Of a stretch of DNA of 64,000 nucleotides, positions 26,801-34,379 are shown piece after piece. The notes beneath the pieces were generated by a model, which saw only the letters and a list, made by a program, of their open reading frames with translations, ran no database searches and was not told where the DNA came from. Made by a program: the position numbers and the translations under genes. The stretch is taken from NCBI GenBank assembly GCA_002431285.1, contig DJEF01000012.1:9323-73322 (forward strand), given 5' to 3'. The DNA is from Ruminococcaceae bacterium UBA5905 (lineage in GTDB: Bacteria; Bacillota; Clostridia; Oscillospirales; Acutalibacteraceae). Every line of letters begins with the position of its first letter. The stretch's first letter is position 1.

Positions 26801-27472
26801 GCGGGGGATAACCGCACCCACATTCTGTTGACGATGGACGGCAAGACCATGACCTACGGCGCCTATGAGCCGGCCATCGTGGATGCGGATTATTTCACCC
26901 TGTCGGTGGTGAAGGCCAGCGACGGCCACTATTATTTGCAGATCAGCTGGACCAGTGGCAAGGTGCTGGTGAAATTCGACCGCACCAACGCGCTGTATCG
27001 CCATCTGCTGGCGGATTCGCTGGTGGAGAACGGGGCGTATTTCACCGTCACCACCAACTATGCCAGCGATGTAGATCTGGAATTTGTCTACGAGGAAAAG
27101 CAGGACGTGTTTGAGGATACGGCGGCGGCGACCGCATTCATTCTGGAACTGGAGAAGAATCTGCCGGCGCTGAAAAAGCTGGATAAGACCGCCTATCAGA
27201 AAATGTACGAGCTGTGGGAGCAGCTGGATTTCAGCAGCCGGAATAACGTCGCCGGCGATCTGCTGGACGATGAGCTGGCGTATAACGCGCTGACGGTGAT
27301 CAAGAATTTCCAGAATCAGAGCTTTGAGCGATACGTGTATAAGAGATCCCAGCAGGTGCTGAACAAGGCGGAGCTGGAGGCGCTCCTGCAGGAGTGCGAG
27401 GACGATACCGAGGGGCAGTATGAGGTCTCCTATGAGGACGGCCACATCATCTTCTCCAATATCCGGGATTGA
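23858..27472 (+). CDS. giant secreted protein with repeated beta-sandwich-like modules, unknown function
   Basis: This encodes about 1204 residues. It has a cleavable signal (KQKVLAMVCSIALLAAV, then VSAAE). Around residues 20-230 lies a module with the motif KENGSYYLAWNGNVLNGAG followed by CKLENHFSRELLERDAFFHF. The middle (about 450-680) is helical and coiled-coil-like, with EKRQEALKKAIKALKAQID. Further lectin- or concanavalin-like modules follow (DGHWYLVIDGQVCDGY, then DGHYYLQISW). The same module occurs in the protein at 48813-52001. No catalytic motif, cell-wall anchor or dockerin is seen. ATG 23858 has GGAG 6 bases upstream; ATG 23855 is the alternative. It is probably a glycan-binding surface or extracellular protein. 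Confidence 0.75.
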   Translation: MKQKVLAMVCSIALLAAVWCPGVPFVSAAEKGTPVTLSDGSEWLMLTDTEQNTLDTDGEGRYALHTTAANADGSAFELISRRTYPLSSGYLMRCREASYAETYFGLTTAYSYDLNDENSIRFCRVNGYNGNENTVAVKVLYKGKYEVVFSKFGYTRDRYSKITVVKENGSYYLAWNGNVLNGAGCAEEIAEACKLENHFSRELLERDAFFHFYAGCTKLLSADAFNLQMEKSYNDGFLTASLDGYGNDANNSAAMVKANAVSGVADTEAGTYTVSLRDTGSSSIAPMVPVTTLDEEGNSPEFHMECYVKDHNTAGTQWFGITLSADPTFSDGTEKTFYYVQTPTQGVHCGYFDGNGTWKTYFGANNNLFNNNDPADSQKTYYFGKSDGKVYLYVYGAGLISKAAAFKIDDFSAFAGKPVYARFHNRNVTAGATTSVTLKPSAAAEVSGRLAHLNGLLGQQPATLEEGEEILAAYDADPYRYAVSAEKIAAAESVRLFVLEKRQEALKKAIKALKAQIDALPTPQEVTAAHKDAIKAAFTAYIALGDNQSALDAAYAEKLEQVIAALTAVDEEFAAMRRTADEFYDRVKAVGAPADITLDNFEEKSAAVTELRATYNGMEDFQLYIVDQAAVELLSALEERVAALKPAYAVAQAIEQLPQPADIAYTDEAAVVAARRAYNDLADKSVIAPALLKKLQACEAAVDADKLRALDWYSASYGVEYTGDLENAYTFASTRDKFTGDVYATTTKTFDAAASALYWVGMGCGSGQFAFMGLTAETKKAGLTNKAADTVSFILRPTGSSLLVTFFDKAGESEQVAKVPGFDFGALHRFAFTRQDGHWYLVIDGQVCDGYSYARLDSFMEQYGAAAHFFIGGRNGFAAANVTILDKNASTAKNGWDFSVPYGCTADTGTGSANLKMPAGTQAVHQTRLENLQNWSVNINLNMVRKGCVTYVGFLKDKTPTGNSSSDPDNGIVLKLFNRPAAGDNRTHILLTMDGKTMTYGAYEPAIVDADYFTLSVVKASDGHYYLQISWTSGKVLVKFDRTNALYRHLLADSLVENGAYFTVTTNYASDVDLEFVYEEKQDVFEDTAAATAFILELEKNLPALKKLDKTAYQKMYELWEQLDFSSRNNVAGDLLDDELAYNALTVIKNFQNQSFERYVYKRSQQVLNKAELEALLQECEDDTEGQYEVSYEDGHIIFSNIRD

Positions 27473-27500
27473 CCGCGGCATACACACGGAGGTAAGGTTG

Positions 27501-30425
27501 GTGCGAAGCGTGGTACATACACATTTTCGGCGGGCGGCCGCGGCGGCCGTGCTGGCGGTCTGCTGTCTGGGGAGCGCCGTTTGCCCGGTTTTGGCATCCG
27601 GGCTGACGCTCTCCGAGCAGCTGGCCGGGAATAACGATTACGGCGTGAGTTTTGAATACAGCCGCACCGATTCCTACGGGAAGCTGCTGGAGGAATATCA
27701 GGCGAACGGCTATGAGGACGCCGCCGAGGCGGATACCGTGGCCATCGCCGCCCGGGATTATACGCAGGCGGCGGGGACGGTGACGGCGGCGGAGGATGCC
27801 CGGGAGCCGGGAGCCATTCTGCTGAATGACGCCGTGGATAGGGTGGAATGGACCTTCACCGCCCCCCGATCGGCGCTCTATTGCATCCGGCTGCGGTATG
27901 TCAACACCGGCACGTCGGTGAATGCCGCCAGCCGGGCGCTGATGCTGGACGGGAAATACCCCTTTGCCGATGCGGAGAATGTCAGCTTTCCCCGGTATTT
28001 CCGGGACGAGGGCGCACCGGTGGAGAATAACGTAGGCGATGAGATCGCCGCCGACCCGGTGGAGATCGCAGAATGGCAATGGTACACCGTGACCGACAGC
28101 GACGCGCTGTACGATGCGCCGCTGAAATTCTATCTGGAGGCGGGACGGCACACCCTGTCGCTGGGCTATATCAGCGGGGATGTGTATTTGTCCCGGATCG
28201 AGGTCTGCGCCCCGCAGCAGCTGCCCACATACAGCGCCGTGCAGGAGCTGTATGCCCGGCAGGGGTATACGGCGGGGGAGGGCCGCGTGCATTTTGAGGC
28301 GGAGTCGGTGGAGCATACGCTGATGAAGAACGGCTCCACCATGGCGGCCGACTCCAACGGCGACCCCTCCTGCACCCCCTACCGATACGGCAAAGCCACC
28401 GTCAATGTGTTCGGCGGCACCACCTGGCAGGCGCCCAACAGCGAGGTGACCTACCGCTTCACGGTGGAGCAGGACGGCCTGTACGCCATCGCGCTGCGGG
28501 TGCTGATGAACTATCGGGACGGTATTCCCTCCTATCGGCGCATTGCCGTGGATGGTGCGGTACCCTTCCAGGAGTTTGCGGCCTATAAATTCCGGTATGG
28601 CGCGGAGTTCCGCACCGAGGTGCTGGCGGATGCGCAGGGCGCGCCCTATTATGTGTATCTTACGAAAGGGGAGCACACCCTGTCGCTGGCGGTGACCCAG
28701 GGCGAGCTGCGCTCGCTGGAAACGCTCATGACCGCCGACGAGGCCATGCTGTCGGAGCTGCTGCTGAAGATCAAAATGATCATCGGGCAGAACCCCGACA
28801 CCAACTATGATTATGAGCTGGAAAAGCAGATCCCGGACCTGACGGATACGCTGGATACGCTGATGGCGGATATGCGCTCCTGCATGGAGCAGCTGGAGAC
28901 GGTCAGCGGTCGGCGGATGTCCAAGTATTATCAGCTCAAGAGCTTTATCAGCCAGCTGAATAACGTTCGTCAGGACCCCTTCGTGATCCCGGCGAAGATA
29001 TCCTCGCTGAATGAGATTCTCACCTCCTACGGCTCCTGGTCCACGGAGATGACCATGCATCCGCTGATTCTGGATTGGGTGGAAATCCTGTCCGACCCGG
29101 CTGCGGCCACGGTCCGGAAATCCAGCTGGACGGCGCGGCTGTGGGCGGGTACGGTGAATTTCGCCCAGTCCTTTGTGAAGGATTATAACAATATTTCCGT
29201 TTCGGCGGCGGGCAATGTAGAAATTCGCTCGAAGATCTCCGTCTGGTCTGCCCGGGGCACCAAATGGTGCTCCATCATGAAGCAGATGATCGACTCGGAT
29301 TTCACCGCCAAGACCGGCATCGGCGTGGACCTCAATGTGCTGCCCGCCGGGCAGCTCAATGCGGGCGGCGCCAATGCGCTGCTGCTGTCCATGACCTCCG
29401 GCAAGGCGCCGGACGTGGCCACCGGCGTGTCCAGCGGCTCCATCGGCGAATTTGCCATGCGCAACGCCCTGACGGATGTGTCCGGCTTTGCGGATTTTCC
29501 GCAGGTGGCGGAGCGGTTCAATGCCAACTATTTCACGGCTCTGCGGTATAACGGCCATACCTTTGCGCTGCCGGAGACCCAGAATATCGCCGTGATGGTG
29601 TACCGCAAGGACATCTTTTCGCGGCTGAAGCTGTCTCTGCCCAACACCTGGGATGAGCTGTATGACAAGGTGATCCCGGTGCTGAACCAGAACAATATGC
29701 AGTTCTATATGCCTCTGGCGGTGACGAGCTTCGATATGTTCCTGTATCAGCACGGCGGCAGTTATTACGACGAGTCTCTGCAATATACGGCGCTGGATTC
29801 CGCCGAGGCCTACAACGCCATGCTGGAATATACCAATCTGTATCTCCTCTACGGCGTGCCCAAGTCCGCCAGCTTCTATAACCGTTTCCGCAACGGCGAA
29901 ATGCCCATCGGCGTGGTGGACTACAACGTGTATATGCAGATCAAATCCGTGGCGGGCGACCTGAACGGCAAATGGGGCGTGGCCCCCATCCCGGGGCGTC
30001 GGCAGGCGGACGGCAGCGTGAACCGCGCCCATTCCTCCCTGACGGCGGAGTGTTTGATGATCATTGACCAGTCCACCCATCAGGACGAGGCGTGGGAATT
30101 CCTCAAGTGGTGGACGGATGCCGCCACCCAGACGGATTATGCCAACCGGGTGGAGACCCAGATCGGCAAGAGCGCCCGGTGGAATACGGCGACGACCGAG
30201 GCATTCCAGAACCTTTCCTGGGAAAAGAATGAGAAGAGCGAGATCGTCGGCTCGGCGGACGCCGCGGTGGTGCCCCCGGTGGTGCTGGGCGGCTACTATA
30301 CCTCCCGCCATATTCTCAATGCCTATAACCGGATTCTCATGTCCAACGAAAATGTGCGCACCTCCATGGAGACCGCCGTGGAGGACATCAACCGGGAGCT
30401 GAAGCGCCGGCGGGAGAGCGCATGA
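27501..30425 (+). CDS. giant extracellular solute-binding protein with N-terminal sugar-binding-like domains
   Basis: This encodes 974 residues, about twice the family norm. After a signal peptide (AAAAAVLAVCCLGSAVCPVLASG) come two beta-sandwich domains (about 45-240 and 260-420) with matched motifs such as ALYCIRLRYVNT with HTLSLGYISGDVYLSRIEV, and LYAIALRVLMNY with HTLSLAV, resembling CBM35-type modules. A helical linker follows. The last 400 residues are a family-1 binding protein: DFTAKTGIGVDLNVLP, GKAPDVATG, YRKDIFSRLKLSLPNTWDELYDKV, KWGVAPIPGRR and AWEFLKWWTDAATQ. The GTG at 27501 is 7 bases from AGGAGGT; TTG 27498 is too close. Its stop overlaps the first permease. There is no lipobox in the usual place. 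Confidence 0.82.
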   Translation: MRSVVHTHFRRAAAAAVLAVCCLGSAVCPVLASGLTLSEQLAGNNDYGVSFEYSRTDSYGKLLEEYQANGYEDAAEADTVAIAARDYTQAAGTVTAAEDAREPGAILLNDAVDRVEWTFTAPRSALYCIRLRYVNTGTSVNAASRALMLDGKYPFADAENVSFPRYFRDEGAPVENNVGDEIAADPVEIAEWQWYTVTDSDALYDAPLKFYLEAGRHTLSLGYISGDVYLSRIEVCAPQQLPTYSAVQELYARQGYTAGEGRVHFEAESVEHTLMKNGSTMAADSNGDPSCTPYRYGKATVNVFGGTTWQAPNSEVTYRFTVEQDGLYAIALRVLMNYRDGIPSYRRIAVDGAVPFQEFAAYKFRYGAEFRTEVLADAQGAPYYVYLTKGEHTLSLAVTQGELRSLETLMTADEAMLSELLLKIKMIIGQNPDTNYDYELEKQIPDLTDTLDTLMADMRSCMEQLETVSGRRMSKYYQLKSFISQLNNVRQDPFVIPAKISSLNEILTSYGSWSTEMTMHPLILDWVEILSDPAAATVRKSSWTARLWAGTVNFAQSFVKDYNNISVSAAGNVEIRSKISVWSARGTKWCSIMKQMIDSDFTAKTGIGVDLNVLPAGQLNAGGANALLLSMTSGKAPDVATGVSSGSIGEFAMRNALTDVSGFADFPQVAERFNANYFTALRYNGHTFALPETQNIAVMVYRKDIFSRLKLSLPNTWDELYDKVIPVLNQNNMQFYMPLAVTSFDMFLYQHGGSYYDESLQYTALDSAEAYNAMLEYTNLYLLYGVPKSASFYNRFRNGEMPIGVVDYNVYMQIKSVAGDLNGKWGVAPIPGRRQADGSVNRAHSSLTAECLMIIDQSTHQDEAWEFLKWWTDAATQTDYANRVETQIGKSARWNTATTEAFQNLSWEKNEKSEIVGSADAAVVPPVVLGGYYTSRHILNAYNRILMSNENVRTSMETAVEDINRELKRRRESA

Positions 30426-31390
30426 CCGCCTGCGAAAACCCAAAGAAAAGCAAGGAGCATCGGCAGATGAAGACAGCTTTACAAAAACTTTTCAAGATCG
30501 GCCAGCCGATGAGCGCTTACCGGAACACCCGGGTGGGCTACCTGTTTTTGGCTCCGTTTCTCGCCCTGTTTGTGGTGTTCACGCTCATACCGGTGCTGGT
30601 GGGCATCGGGCTGAGCTTCACCGATTACAACATGATCGAATCCCCCGCCTTTGTGGGGCTGAGCAATTTTCGGATCCTGATTCTGGACGACAAGGAGTTT
30701 TTGATCGCCCTGCGCAATACGTTCCTGTTCGCCTTTATTTCCGGACCGATCTCGCTGCTGATGTCCTTTGTGCTGGCATGGGTGATCAATCAGCTGCGCA
30801 TCACCCGCCAGTTTTTTGCGCTGGCCATTTACGCCCCCTCCATCGTCAGCGGCACCGCCATTTCGGTGGTTTGGCTGTACTTTTTCTCGGGGGATTCCTA
30901 CGGCCTGATCAATAGCTTTCTGACCAATCTGGGACTGATCTCCTCCCCCATCCAGTGGACGACCGACCCCAAGTATATTCTGGGTGTGGTGATCTTTATT
31001 TCCGTGTGGATGGGCATGGGCACCGGCTTTCTGACCTTTTTGTCGGCATTCCGGAACCTGTCCCCGGATCAGCATGAGGCGGCCATGATCGACGGCATCC
31101 GCTCCTCCACCCAGGAGCTGTTCTATATCGTGCTGCCCAATATGAAGCCTCAGCTGCTGTTCGCCGCTATCAACAGCACGGTCGCCGCTTTCGGCGTATT
31201 CGATATTGCGGTGGCCATTGCCGGGTTCCCCAGCCCCAACTACGCGGCGCATACCATCGTCGCGCATCTGTACGATTTTGCGTTTGTCCGCTTTGAGATG
31301 GGGTATGCATCCGCCATTGCGGTGATTCTGTTCTTCATCACATTCTTCATGGGCAAAATTCTCCGAAAGCTGTTTTCGGAGAACGGATAA
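30422..31390 (+). CDS. carbohydrate ABC transporter permease (MalF/UgpA type)
   Basis: This encodes 322 residues with about six membrane segments. The first is GYLFLAPFLALFVVFTLIPVLVGIGLSF. The EAA loop that docks the ATPase is EAAMIDGIRSSTQELFYIVLPNMKP (about 219-243). The start overlaps the binding-protein stop as ATGA; an internal ATG at 30467 with AAGGAG 9 bases upstream is an equally possible start and would remove 15 residues. With the next gene it forms the first permease pair of this locus. No ATPase gene is in the window. Confidence 0.92.
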   Translation: MTACENPKKSKEHRQMKTALQKLFKIGQPMSAYRNTRVGYLFLAPFLALFVVFTLIPVLVGIGLSFTDYNMIESPAFVGLSNFRILILDDKEFLIALRNTFLFAFISGPISLLMSFVLAWVINQLRITRQFFALAIYAPSIVSGTAISVVWLYFFSGDSYGLINSFLTNLGLISSPIQWTTDPKYILGVVIFISVWMGMGTGFLTFLSAFRNLSPDQHEAAMIDGIRSSTQELFYIVLPNMKPQLLFAAINSTVAAFGVFDIAVAIAGFPSPNYAAHTIVAHLYDFAFVRFEMGYASAIAVILFFITFFMGKILRKLFSENG

Positions 31391-31403
31391 GGGGGGGAAT
31401 ACT

Positions 31404-32300
31404 GTGGCAGAAGTGAAAGGAAAAAGCATCCGCATCGCCGGTAAGCATATCTGCACGGTGAATGTTCCCGCTCTGATCCGGATGATCCTCCTCACGGCTT
31501 TGGCGCTGTTTATGATATTGCCGCTGGTATATATCATTTCTACATCGCTGAAGCCCCTGGATGAGCTGTATCTGTTCCCGCCGAAGTTTATCACCACCCG
31601 CCCCACCTTTTCCAATTTCAGGGATCTGTTTTCCGCGTTGGACGGGGCGTCGGTGCCGTTTGCCCGCTATTTCTTCAATAGCTTTATGGTGTCGGTGCTG
31701 ACGGTGCTGGGCACGGTGCTGGTCTGCTGCATGGGGGCTTACGGGCTGGTGAAGCACCGCCCCAAGGGATCGGGGTTCATCTTTTCGCTGATTCTGGCGG
31801 CGCTGATGTTCTCCGGGCAGGTGACGCTGATCCCCTCCTATATCGTCATCAAGACTCTGGGGCTGCTGGATACGATCTGGGCGCTGATTATCCCGAAGAT
31901 CGGGGTGGCGTTCAACTTCTTTCTGGTGAAGCAGTTTCTGGAGCAGATGCCGGAAACCTATCTGGAGGCGGCGCGGCTGGACGGAGCCAGCGAGTGGACG
32001 ATCTTCTGGAAGATCGTCATGCCCTATATCAAATCCGCCACGGCGACGCTGGTGGTATTCAGCTTTACCGCCTCGTGGAACGACTATCTGGGGCCGGTGA
32101 TCTATCTCCAGTCGGATGCGCTGAAGACCCTGCCGCTGGCGGTGCAGACCATCGCCGGCGGCGCGGGCGCCGCCAGTCTGGCGACGGCAGGCGCCATGGC
32201 GGCTGCGGCGTTTGTGACCGTATTCCCCACCATCATCGTGTATACCGTGATGCAGGGGAAAGTGATGAATACCATGGCGCATTCGGGGATAAAGGAATGA
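31404..32300 (+). CDS. carbohydrate ABC transporter permease (MalG type)
   Basis: This encodes 298 residues with six predicted membrane segments, opening with LIRMILLTALALFMILPLVYIISTSLKPLDELY. The EAA loop is EAARLDGASEWTIFWKIVMPYIKSA. The GTG start follows a G-rich GGGGGGGAA ribosome site. It pairs with the previous permease and imports the sugar delivered by the giant binding protein, using an ATPase encoded elsewhere. Its stop overlaps a possible start of the NHL gene. Confidence 0.92.
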   Translation: MAEVKGKSIRIAGKHICTVNVPALIRMILLTALALFMILPLVYIISTSLKPLDELYLFPPKFITTRPTFSNFRDLFSALDGASVPFARYFFNSFMVSVLTVLGTVLVCCMGAYGLVKHRPKGSGFIFSLILAALMFSGQVTLIPSYIVIKTLGLLDTIWALIIPKIGVAFNFFLVKQFLEQMPETYLEAARLDGASEWTIFWKIVMPYIKSATATLVVFSFTASWNDYLGPVIYLQSDALKTLPLAVQTIAGGAGAASLATAGAMAAAAFVTVFPTIIVYTVMQGKVMNTMAHSGIKE

Positions 32301-32311
32301 GCGGAGTGACA

Positions 32312-33742
32312 ATGAAAAAAACCATAGCGGTGCTTTCTCTGGCGGTGCTGCTGGCGCTCCCGCTGCAGCTGGGAGCCGGTGCGGCGGCCAGGGAATATGT
32401 GCTGGATGACGAGGGCAGCCGGGTATCCATCCCGCAGACCCATCGCATCGGCGGCTTTTACCGGGAATTCGGCGAGGCGGGCGGTCGGCTCAGCGAGCCT
32501 ACCGACCTGTTTGTGGGCAAGGACGACTGCGTGTATATCGCCGATACCGGCAACAACCGCATTGTAAAGTTGAATCCCGACGGCAGCTTTGCCGCCGCCT
32601 TTGATTGCGGCGGTACGCTGGCATCTCCCGGCGGCGTGTATGTGACGGCGAACGGCGACCTGTATATTGCCGATACCGCCCATGAGCGCATCGTCCACAC
32701 CGACCCGGCGGGGGCGTATATCGAGGAATTCGTCAAGCCCCAAACGGAGATGCTGTCGGAGGACACCACCTTTCAGGTGAGCAAGATCGCCGTGTCGGAG
32801 CAGGGCTATATCTATACGATGAAAAGCCAGTATCTGATGATGATCGACGCCAACAACGAGTTTAAGGGCTACATCGGCGACAACAAGCTGGGTTTCAGTC
32901 TCAAGCGGCTGTTCATCCGCACCTTTGCCTCCAAGGAGCAGCAGTCCAAGCTCATCAAGGACGCGGCGGCCTCCTATTATTCTTTCGACCTGGGGCACGA
33001 CGGGATGGTGTATACCACCACCGGCGAGGAGGCCACCTCCAACCAGATTCAGCGGATCAATATGGTGGGGGATAACGTCTATGTGCAGCAGTTTTTCGGG
33101 GAGAAATACTACAACGAGGAGATCAACCGGTTCGTCAATCCTCGGTTTGTGGATCTGTGCGCGGATGCGGACGGACTGATCTATGCCATTGAGAGCTATT
33201 CTGGGAGCATTTTCGTGTACGACGGCGACGGCAATATGCTGTCGGTATTCGGCGGTCACGGCAGCATCAAGGGGATGTTCAATCAGCCCATCGCCATCGA
33301 CGAGAATTCCGCCGGGGATCTGTTTGTGCTGGATAAAAGCACCGGCTATGTGCATCGGTTCCAAAAGACCGCCTTTATGCGGAATGTAACGGCGGCCATC
33401 GACCACTATGCCAGGGGAGAGTATGCCGCCTCCCGGGAGGCGTGGGAGCAGGTGCTGGAGCTGGACGCCAACTACCCCGTTGCCAATAAAGGCATCGGCG
33501 ATTGCTATTATAAGGAGAAGAATACGGCAGAGGCCCAGCGCTATTACCGGCTGGCCAATAATAAGGCCGGCTACGGCAAGGCTTTCGGGGATGCCCAGTA
33601 TACCTATTTCCGGGATCACTTCGGACTGGTGGTGGCGGCGGTGGCAGCGGCGGTGGTCGGAGCGCTTTTGCTGCTGCGGTTCCTCAAGCGCCGTTCCGAC
33701 CGGCTGCTCAGCGACTACTATTACGGAGGTGGCGCACGGTGA
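32312..33742 (+). CDS. membrane-anchored NHL-repeat protein with C-terminal TPR
   Basis: This encodes 476 residues. A signal peptide (MKKTIAVLSLAVLLALPLQLGAGAAA) precedes NHL beta-propeller repeats (about 35-355), seen in LSEPTDLFVGKDDCVYIADTGNNRIVKLNPDGSF, then SPGGVYVTANGDLYIADTAHERIV, and GMFNQPIAIDENSAGDLFVLD. A TPR-like unit follows (REAWEQVLELDANYPVANKGIGDCYYKEKNTAEAQRYYRLA). One membrane helix (VVAAVAAAVVGALLLL) and a short basic tail end it. So the propeller faces outward and the tail inward. ATG 32312 is preferred to 32297 because GGAG lies 7 bases before it. It sits between transporter permeases and YIP1, so it is probably an accessory sensor or scaffold. Confidence 0.85.
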   Translation: MKKTIAVLSLAVLLALPLQLGAGAAAREYVLDDEGSRVSIPQTHRIGGFYREFGEAGGRLSEPTDLFVGKDDCVYIADTGNNRIVKLNPDGSFAAAFDCGGTLASPGGVYVTANGDLYIADTAHERIVHTDPAGAYIEEFVKPQTEMLSEDTTFQVSKIAVSEQGYIYTMKSQYLMMIDANNEFKGYIGDNKLGFSLKRLFIRTFASKEQQSKLIKDAAASYYSFDLGHDGMVYTTTGEEATSNQIQRINMVGDNVYVQQFFGEKYYNEEINRFVNPRFVDLCADADGLIYAIESYSGSIFVYDGDGNMLSVFGGHGSIKGMFNQPIAIDENSAGDLFVLDKSTGYVHRFQKTAFMRNVTAAIDHYARGEYAASREAWEQVLELDANYPVANKGIGDCYYKEKNTAEAQRYYRLANNKAGYGKAFGDAQYTYFRDHFGLVVAAVAAAVVGALLLLRFLKRRSDRLLSDYYYGGGAR

Positions 33743-34365
33743 AGCGGATGTCCTTTTTGAAAAAGTGCCTGATGATCGTGTTCCACCCCGCAGATTGTAT
33801 GGTCATCGTGAAACGGGAGCGGGAATCTCTGCCCCTGTGGCAGCCGGCGCTGTTATACCTGCTGGCGATCGCGGTGAATTACGCCTATATCTTTATGGTG
33901 CATTTCCTCTTTGCGGAGAAAAAGACCACCGACGCCAATCTGGGGCTGGAATGCGCCATGGTGATTGTCCCGCTGCTGACCTGGACGGTGGCGGCGTATG
34001 CCATGACCGCCATCCTGTCCGGCGAAAGCAAGTTTAAGGAGCAGTTCACCGCCTATGCCTACGCACTGGTGCCGTATATCGTGCTGACCCCGGTGCTGGG
34101 GCTGCTGTCCAATCTGTGCGGCTCCTCTCAGGCGGGGCTGTACCAGTTCCTGCGGGTGGTGGTGCTGCTGTGGGTGCTGGCGCTGCTCTTTTTCGCGCTG
34201 ATGCAGCTCAACGATTATTCCTTTATGAAAACCGTGGGGGTGGCGCTACTTTCGCTGCTGATGATGGCGGTGATCTGGGCGGTGATCCTGCTGGTGGCCT
34301 CGATGACGGTGCAGTTTGCCACGTTCTTTACCGATGTATTCAAAGAGTTTTCCTATAAGCTGTGA
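33739..34365 (+). CDS. YIP1-family integral membrane protein
   Basis: This encodes 208 residues. After a cytoplasmic N-terminus with FHPADCMVIVKRERESL, a YIP1-type signature, there are about five hydrophobic segments (near 33-55, 70-92, 108-130, 140-160 and 170-195). The start is a GTG that overlaps the NHL stop (GTGA), behind GGAGGTG, so translation is coupled. Bacterial YIP1 proteins are uncharacterised; the family recurs next to NHL and DUF5696 genes in sugar-transport loci of Firmicutes, which I recall but cannot verify here. Confidence 0.82.
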   Translation: MKRMSFLKKCLMIVFHPADCMVIVKRERESLPLWQPALLYLLAIAVNYAYIFMVHFLFAEKKTTDANLGLECAMVIVPLLTWTVAAYAMTAILSGESKFKEQFTAYAYALVPYIVLTPVLGLLSNLCGSSQAGLYQFLRVVVLLWVLALLFFALMQLNDYSFMKTVGVALLSLLMMAVIWAVILLVASMTVQFATFFTDVFKEFSYKL

Positions 34366-34379
34366 GGGAGGAAAAGCGT

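Noticed and set aside
23765-27487. 1240-residue open frame on the minus strand
   Set aside because: It mirrors the real secreted-protein gene; long antisense frames arise from GC-rich codon positions. The translation lacks any domain and has the Gly/Arg/His bias of a shadow.
27447-30443. 998-residue minus-strand frame opposite the giant binding protein
   Set aside because: The plus strand has a recognisable binding-protein domain; the antisense frame has none.
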